Notes under the pieces: model-generated
Database searches by the model: none
What the model was told of the DNA's origin: nothing
What the model saw: the letters and a program-made list of their open reading frames with translations, nothing else
In this document: in pieces, positions 40,804 to 44,911 of the stretch
How the letters are laid out: each line of letters opens with the position of its first letter
Position numbering within the stretch: the stretch's first letter is position 1
DNA from: Prevotellaceae bacterium
GTDB lineage: Bacteria; Bacteroidota; Bacteroidia; Bacteroidales; UBA932
NCBI GenBank assembly: GCA_031279695.1
Contig: JAITIA010000193.1
Coordinates: 1-44,911 of the forward strand
DNA length: 44,911 nucleotides
Reading direction: 5' to 3'
Program-made: the position numbers and the translations under genes

Positions 40804-42486
40804 ATGAAACGAATAATTTATTTTTTAACAATTATGATGTTGCCAGCGCTCTATTCGTGCAGCAATCAATACGACAACATCGACCAGTATGCCACCGATG
40901 AAACGGTTTATATAGGTACTTTTTACGAATACCCTTCCGTCAAAATCGGCTACAACCGTGTTGAAATAGATTTGCTCCAATATTTTCCTCTTGAATATTG
41001 GTATGTGGACGATATCCGCGATCTTATCAACACAATACCCGGTACCACTTCAGTGTATCGTCCCTCTCCCGACGAAATCTATATGGGAAAGGCAAGAAAA
41101 ACTATTGTCGAATATTATGAAGGCGATGAACTTCGCAGAATAGTGTTTGATTCGGTTTGTTCATGGGTCAATATCGAAAATCTGACCTCATCCAAAATCT
41201 ACGTTTTCACCATTTATTCCGAAGACGAGTTTGGCAACAAATCAGTACCCGTGGAAGCGACGGGACGCCCATTTACCGACGAAGAACTCGCCGGTTATGC
41301 CTTCCCGCTGCCCTACACCATTGCCACGCCTTCAACCATGGATTTCCGATGGGGCGACAGCATTTCATCGTCAATCTACAAATTTGTCGATCTCGACTAT
41401 TCGTACACCGATCGTAACGATTCTCTGCGAAAAGGCAAATTGACCTCGGATGTGCGTCCTTCGTTCAGCGTAAACGAACTCGGTACCGGCAATGTAGTGC
41501 CTATCAAAGTCAGATGCCGCCTGATTCCGCTTATCGAAGACGTCAACGGCGTGAGAATACCTATTATTGATACCGTTGTCATGGAAAGGATGTTTGATGC
41601 AAAAACCGCTACTGCCGAAGAGTATATAAATGCAAGAGCATTACGCCCAATCCAGTCGGCATTGCTCGACGAAAATAATCTGACGCGAGCCACAGTCAAA
41701 TGGAACGGAACCAGCGACCACCTCGCATGGACAGAAGTTCGCTATCAACTCCTCGATGGCACATGGACAGTTCTTCGTGTAGATAACCGTCAGGGAGAAA
41801 CGGTGTGCGAAAATGTCATGCGCGGCGTAGCCTTCCAAATACGTTGTGCCTACACGCCTCCGGGTACTACCGACGAATATATCTCCGAATGGACAAATCA
41901 CATGACGCCATTCCTTTTGGAGTACAATCGTCGCGATTGGACGGCAGTATCGAGAGGTCGCTTTCACCCATGGGGCGACGATAATGCAGGTCCCGAATGG
42001 GTAGGCGGACATCCAATGACAGTTTTTGACGGAAATTTCCAAAGCGGATGGCATACGCGACTTGGCACGCCGTTTCCACAATATCTTTTGATTGATATGA
42101 AATCAACAAAAACTGTATCAAAGGTTGTAGTGGGAAACAAAAGCGATGAAGATGGTTATTGGAATCATCTTGAATTGTATGTAACCGACGATTTATCGAT
42201 ACCCGGATACACCCCATACACTGTTGACTGGGATGAAGATCCTACACTGCGTCAGGATAGGTTTTTGACATGGCATCACGACATGGCAAACAATCATCTT
42301 CCCGGTGAAATACCCGCTTCGTGGGGAGCGCCGGTTGCTCAGGTTCAGGTCAAGAAATACGGCAGTCATACTTTCGATTTGGCGCAATACAAAGCCGGGC
42401 GGTATTTGATTGTCTTGTTCCCTGATAATAAAATTACTTACGGCACATATATTAATGTAAGAGAAGTAAATGTATTTGGAGATTAA
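40804..42486 (+). CDS. Surface lipoprotein, DUF4998-like with C-terminal discoidin-like domain
   Basis: A 560-residue lipoprotein with lipobox ALYSC (Cys19). The first 200 residues resemble the DUF4998 family found beside SusD genes (VYIGTFYEYPSVKIGYNRVEI, IVEYYEGDELRRIVFDS, YVFTIYSEDEFGNKSVPVEA). The C-terminal 160 residues look like an F5/8 type C domain (VFDGNFQSGWHTRLGTPFPQ, YLLIDMKSTKTVSKVVV, WNHLELYVTDD). The middle has fibronectin-type strands. It probably contributes to ligand capture at the surface. It follows the previous gene by 30 bp. Confidence 0.8.
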   Translation: MKRIIYFLTIMMLPALYSCSNQYDNIDQYATDETVYIGTFYEYPSVKIGYNRVEIDLLQYFPLEYWYVDDIRDLINTIPGTTSVYRPSPDEIYMGKARKTIVEYYEGDELRRIVFDSVCSWVNIENLTSSKIYVFTIYSEDEFGNKSVPVEATGRPFTDEELAGYAFPLPYTIATPSTMDFRWGDSISSSIYKFVDLDYSYTDRNDSLRKGKLTSDVRPSFSVNELGTGNVVPIKVRCRLIPLIEDVNGVRIPIIDTVVMERMFDAKTATAEEYINARALRPIQSALLDENNLTRATVKWNGTSDHLAWTEVRYQLLDGTWTVLRVDNRQGETVCENVMRGVAFQIRCAYTPPGTTDEYISEWTNHMTPFLLEYNRRDWTAVSRGRFHPWGDDNAGPEWVGGHPMTVFDGNFQSGWHTRLGTPFPQYLLIDMKSTKTVSKVVVGNKSDEDGYWNHLELYVTDDLSIPGYTPYTVDWDEDPTLRQDRFLTWHHDMANNHLPGEIPASWGAPVAQVQVKKYGSHTFDLAQYKAGRYLIVLFPDNKITYGTYINVREVNVFGD

Positions 42487-42496
42487 TTTATTAAAA

Positions 42497-43579
42497 ATGA
42501 AAACAATGAAAATTAAAGTATTTTTATTTTACTGTATAGCCGTATGCCTCGTTTTGTGTACGGCATGTAAGGACGACAAGGGGGCTTCAGACCCTTCGTC
42601 TCTATCAATCGACCAAACAACGATTGATGTTTTGCCGGAAGGCGGAAAAACGCTGGTAGGCGTTAGCACAGATTTGTCGTGGACGGCAACTGCTGACGCC
42701 GACTGGGTGAGACTTTCACCCGCATCGGGCAATACTTCGGCAATAGTTGCTGTGGATATTAATGGACATCTGGGACATCATCGCAAAGCAAATATTACCT
42801 TTACCTCCGGTGCGATAACCAAAACCGTAGAAATTTCGCAACGCGGACAGGCGTCTGTATTGGAATTTTCGAGAGATGTTAAACAATGGATTGAGGGTGA
42901 TATCATGTCGAGAGAAGGAGTTCCGGAAGTTGCACTCAATGTAACATCCAATATGGATTGGACGGCTACAAGCAATGTGGACTGGATCACAATTTCGACC
43001 ACATCCGCCACAAATGGTAATGTTTTGCGAAGTAATGCATTTGCCTTTTCTGTTGGTGTAAATACCGATCTACTTTTACGCAAGGGTACAATATTTTTGA
43101 CTTCTGGCAACTATAAGGACAGCCTTGTAATCCAGCAAATGGGTAATAGGATTGTGAATAGTAATGGTTTTGTCGAAATAAATAGTTTTCCGTACCGCGA
43201 AGGAGGACGCTACACTGCCCTTGCAGTTGAATGGGGTGCACTTGGTGAACGTGAATTGGCGGCACCCAATTGGTGGAATGTCGAATATGGCACATTGGGA
43301 TATCAGATTCCGGTAACCAGCGCCGGCAGACTTAAACTTGTCGACAAGGTTACACAACCCGGAACTGACAATATCTGGTTTCTTCTGTACGATGATATCG
43401 GCAAAGTTGGCAATTATTACAACAATGCATTTCTGCTCAGCGCAGACGGAACTTTCGAGTATGACGTGGAGGCGGGTAAAACCTATTATATTCTTGGTCT
43501 TGTGAATTATTGGTATTGGAATCCTCCAGACCCGGTTATGAGTACTCTTAATTACGACATTGAAATCACGTTAAATTGA
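42497..43579 (+). CDS. BACON-domain surface lipoprotein
   Basis: A 360-residue lipoprotein with lipobox CTAC (Cys24). Two tandem BACON domains are visible. The first is at about 33-118 (LSIDQTTIDVLPEGGKTLVG, LSWTATADADWVRLSPASG, KTVEISQRGQ); the second is at about 120-215 (NMDWTATSNVDWITIS, LVIQQMG). The C-terminal 150 residues are a beta-rich region ending TLNYDIEITLN. BACON domains are linked to mucin or glycan binding and spacing. I placed the start at 42497 (MKTMKIKVFLF), 10 bp past the preceding stop codon; a further upstream ATG at 42470 would overlap the previous gene and add a non-signal stretch. Confidence 0.85.
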   Translation: MKTMKIKVFLFYCIAVCLVLCTACKDDKGASDPSSLSIDQTTIDVLPEGGKTLVGVSTDLSWTATADADWVRLSPASGNTSAIVAVDINGHLGHHRKANITFTSGAITKTVEISQRGQASVLEFSRDVKQWIEGDIMSREGVPEVALNVTSNMDWTATSNVDWITISTTSATNGNVLRSNAFAFSVGVNTDLLLRKGTIFLTSGNYKDSLVIQQMGNRIVNSNGFVEINSFPYREGGRYTALAVEWGALGERELAAPNWWNVEYGTLGYQIPVTSAGRLKLVDKVTQPGTDNIWFLLYDDIGKVGNYYNNAFLLSADGTFEYDVEAGKTYYILGLVNYWYWNPPDPVMSTLNYDIEITLN

Positions 43580-43614
43580 ATCTGAATTGAATTTTAATTG
43601 AAAAAAGGGAAATC

Positions 43615-43643
43615 GGGTGCAAATCGAAAACAGATTTGCGCCC
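43615..43643 (+). terminator. Hairpin after the BACON gene
   Basis: GGGTGCAAATC and GATTTGCGCCC pair over 11 bp (one G-U) with a 7-nt loop, 35 bp past the stop codon. No T-run follows directly, so it may act as a processing or 3'-stability element. Confidence 0.5.
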
Positions 43644-43666
43644 AACAACCTTGTTCGTATTTAATG

Positions 43667-43717
43667 ATTTGAGAATTGGAAAATGAATGTTTTTAATTTA
43701 TTTTACAATTCTCAAAT
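43667..43717 (+). terminator. Second hairpin with T-run before the regulator gene
   Basis: ATTTGAGAATTG pairs perfectly with CAATTCTCAAAT over 12 bp across a 27-nt AT-rich loop, followed by TTTTTAA. It could terminate the lipoprotein operon or lie in the regulator leader. The large loop lowers confidence. Confidence 0.4.
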
Positions 43718-43732
43718 TTTTTAATATATAGT

Positions 43733-44734
43733 ATGCAACACATATCATCATTTTACGGAAAATTATCGGATACGGTATTCGCAGACAAAAAAACAGCATG
43801 TCCGTTTGATATTGACCTCATGGGAGCTGCAAACAACGACGCCTCATATGTTCTGGATTTCAGAAACAGGTGTTTTCAAAATGTTTCCAGCCATGATTTG
43901 TTCCTCCGCGGACATAACAGAAAAGAAGTCTTGCGACAGGGTTACAATTTTTACTCACAAATTGTTCATCCCGACGACCTTGCTTTGCTGGCACAAATAC
44001 ATCTGATAATTTTACAGACACTGACCGGCACTAAAAAATATTACGGAGAAATAAGGTGTTTTTCCTTTAATATTAGAATTACGGACAGCGGTAAATATGC
44101 CGACAGCAGGGCTAAATATATTATGGTAGAACATAAACTTGTGCCTGTTTTTGTGGATGGTAAACTCGGATTTGGATTGTGCCTGCTGGCTTGTTCGTAC
44201 ATCCAACAGTCGGGCAATCTGAAACTTTATGGCAAAGACCATTCGTTTTTCCATGAATATTCCTTTCGATACAAAGAATGGCAAAAATGTAAGACTGTGG
44301 TCTTAACCGACAGAGAAAAAAACATTCTAACACTTGGAAAACAGGGATTTATAAACAAAGAGATTGCCGACATACTGTGCATCGGAGAGAATACTTTGAA
44401 GCATAACCGCACAGCTTTGTTCAAAAAGTTGAGAGTACGGAATATGTACGAGGCAATTATTTGGGATACACACAGTTCGGCGCTCTTCACCCTCTGTGAC
44501 TGTGAAATTGAAGAAATTATCGACACCGAGGAGGTTGTTGAGGAAAAGGAGAAAAAGACGAAAAAGAAAAGAAAAACACGGACTTCCGAAATTGAACAAC
44601 AAATTATGTTGATGCATGAAAATGGAGACAACAATTGCGATATTGCAAAAATAGTGGGGTTTGATGAAAAAACCATACGCAATGTTTTGAAACGTTTTTT
44701 GCCTCCAAAAACCGACAACGACTCGGACTTGTGA
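43733..44734 (+). CDS. PAS-like/LuxR-type transcriptional regulator with extra C-terminal helix-turn-helix
   Basis: A 333-residue cytoplasmic regulator. The N-terminal 180 residues resemble a PAS-like sensor (YVLDFRNRCFQNVSSHDLFL, FYSQIVHPDDLALLAQIH, a common 'hPDD' PAS feature). A LuxR-type helix-turn-helix follows at about 190-245 (LTDREKNILTLGKQGFINKE, IADILCIGENTLKHNRTALF, KKLRVRN). An acidic-basic linker (EEVVEEKEKKTKKKRKTR) leads to a second probable helix-turn-helix at 283-325 (IEQQIMLMHENGDNNCDIAK, IVGFDEKTIRNVLKRF). The extra HTH is unusual. It may control the adjacent SusC/D operon, though it could also act elsewhere. No response-regulator receiver domain is seen. Confidence 0.8.
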   Translation: MQHISSFYGKLSDTVFADKKTACPFDIDLMGAANNDASYVLDFRNRCFQNVSSHDLFLRGHNRKEVLRQGYNFYSQIVHPDDLALLAQIHLIILQTLTGTKKYYGEIRCFSFNIRITDSGKYADSRAKYIMVEHKLVPVFVDGKLGFGLCLLACSYIQQSGNLKLYGKDHSFFHEYSFRYKEWQKCKTVVLTDREKNILTLGKQGFINKEIADILCIGENTLKHNRTALFKKLRVRNMYEAIIWDTHSSALFTLCDCEIEEIIDTEEVVEEKEKKTKKKRKTRTSEIEQQIMLMHENGDNNCDIAKIVGFDEKTIRNVLKRFLPPKTDNDSDL

Positions 44735-44836
44735 TTGCGACTGAAAATTCAAAGACGAAATCCGAGCATAAATATCTGATATTGAGGTAAATAAAAAAGG
44801 CACTAATGGGCTATTGCACGATAAAGACATAAGCCG

Positions 44837-44844
44837 TACTTTTG
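44837..44844 (+). promoter_or_regulatory. Bacteroidota-type -7 box (TACTTTTG) for a gene beyond the window
   Basis: TACTTTTG matches TAnnTTTG, and an ATTG lies about 20 bp upstream. The AT-rich leader that follows runs off the window end, so the target gene is not visible. Confidence 0.5.
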
Positions 44845-44911
44845 TACCCGCAAACACTAAGATTTTTTGGTGTTAAAATTAAATTAAGTTCTTATATATT
44901 AAGTAATTAAA

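Noticed and set aside
34281-43579. Complete polysaccharide utilisation locus
   Set aside because: No glycoside hydrolase, lyase, sulfatase or peptidase is in the window, so only an uptake and binding locus can be claimed.

Overview
The window is chromosomal DNA of a member of the Bacteroidota, most likely Bacteroidales. The grounds are a SusC/SusD pair with surface lipoproteins, BACON and DUF4959/DUF4998-type lipoproteins, a Bacteroidota-type HU-like protein, and several -7 boxes of the form TAnnTTTG. Most genes have weak or no Shine-Dalgarno sequence. I see no tRNA, rRNA, CRISPR array, transposase or phage gene.

Layout. (1) 1-783: a (CA)20 microsatellite, a leader with four palindromes spaced exactly 22 bp apart, and an HU-like gene. 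(2) 1095-16233: eleven co-directional, tightly packed or overlapping genes of about 15 kb, the most unusual part of the window. They encode a vWA-like lipoprotein, a small membrane protein, a tubulin/FtsZ-like protein, a large actin/Hsp70-like ATPase, membrane-anchored coiled-coil proteins, three zinc-ribbon proteins, a MotA/ExbB-like channel subunit, a second probable vWA membrane protein, a MotB/OmpA-like partner and a retropepsin-like lipoprotein. (3) 16234-21601: palindrome-rich intergenic repeats, an NHL beta-propeller gene, a 21-bp tandem array, an unrecognised gene, a duplicated inverted repeat and three paralogous secreted leucine-rich proteins. (4) 21728-27518, minus strand: queG, a YD-repeat-like gene, hisIE, corA, mqnA and hflX. 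(5) 27519-28883: a second repeat-mosaic intergenic region. (6) 28884-31516: an NAD(P)H oxidoreductase, an MBL hydrolase and infC-rpmI-rplT, where infC appears to start with AUA. (7) 31649-32890: a DoxX/MauE-like membrane protein. (8) 32891-34280: non-coding, with a third repeat mosaic and a strong palindrome pair. (9) 34281-44734: SusC, SusD, three surface lipoproteins and a PAS/LuxR-type regulator, a nutrient-uptake locus with no degradative enzyme in view.

How the genes may work together. The 15-kb operon brings a GTP-type polymerising fold, an ATP-type actin/Hsp70 fold and an ion-driven MotA/MotB-type stator into one transcription unit, with vWA and zinc-ribbon coiled-coil proteins as likely scaffolds and lipoproteins facing the periplasm or outer membrane. 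I infer an envelope-spanning, energised membrane-remodelling or force-transducing machine. It is related in content to the multicomponent FtsZ-like/vWA/OmpA neighbourhoods described by comparative genomics (Makarova and Koonin, 2010), but adds an actin-like ATPase, a MotA-like subunit and a protease. The function is not known from the sequence. Repeated intergenic modules, including a CACTAAT heptamer that supplies stop codons to two genes and abuts the start codon of the MotA-like gene, recur through the window.
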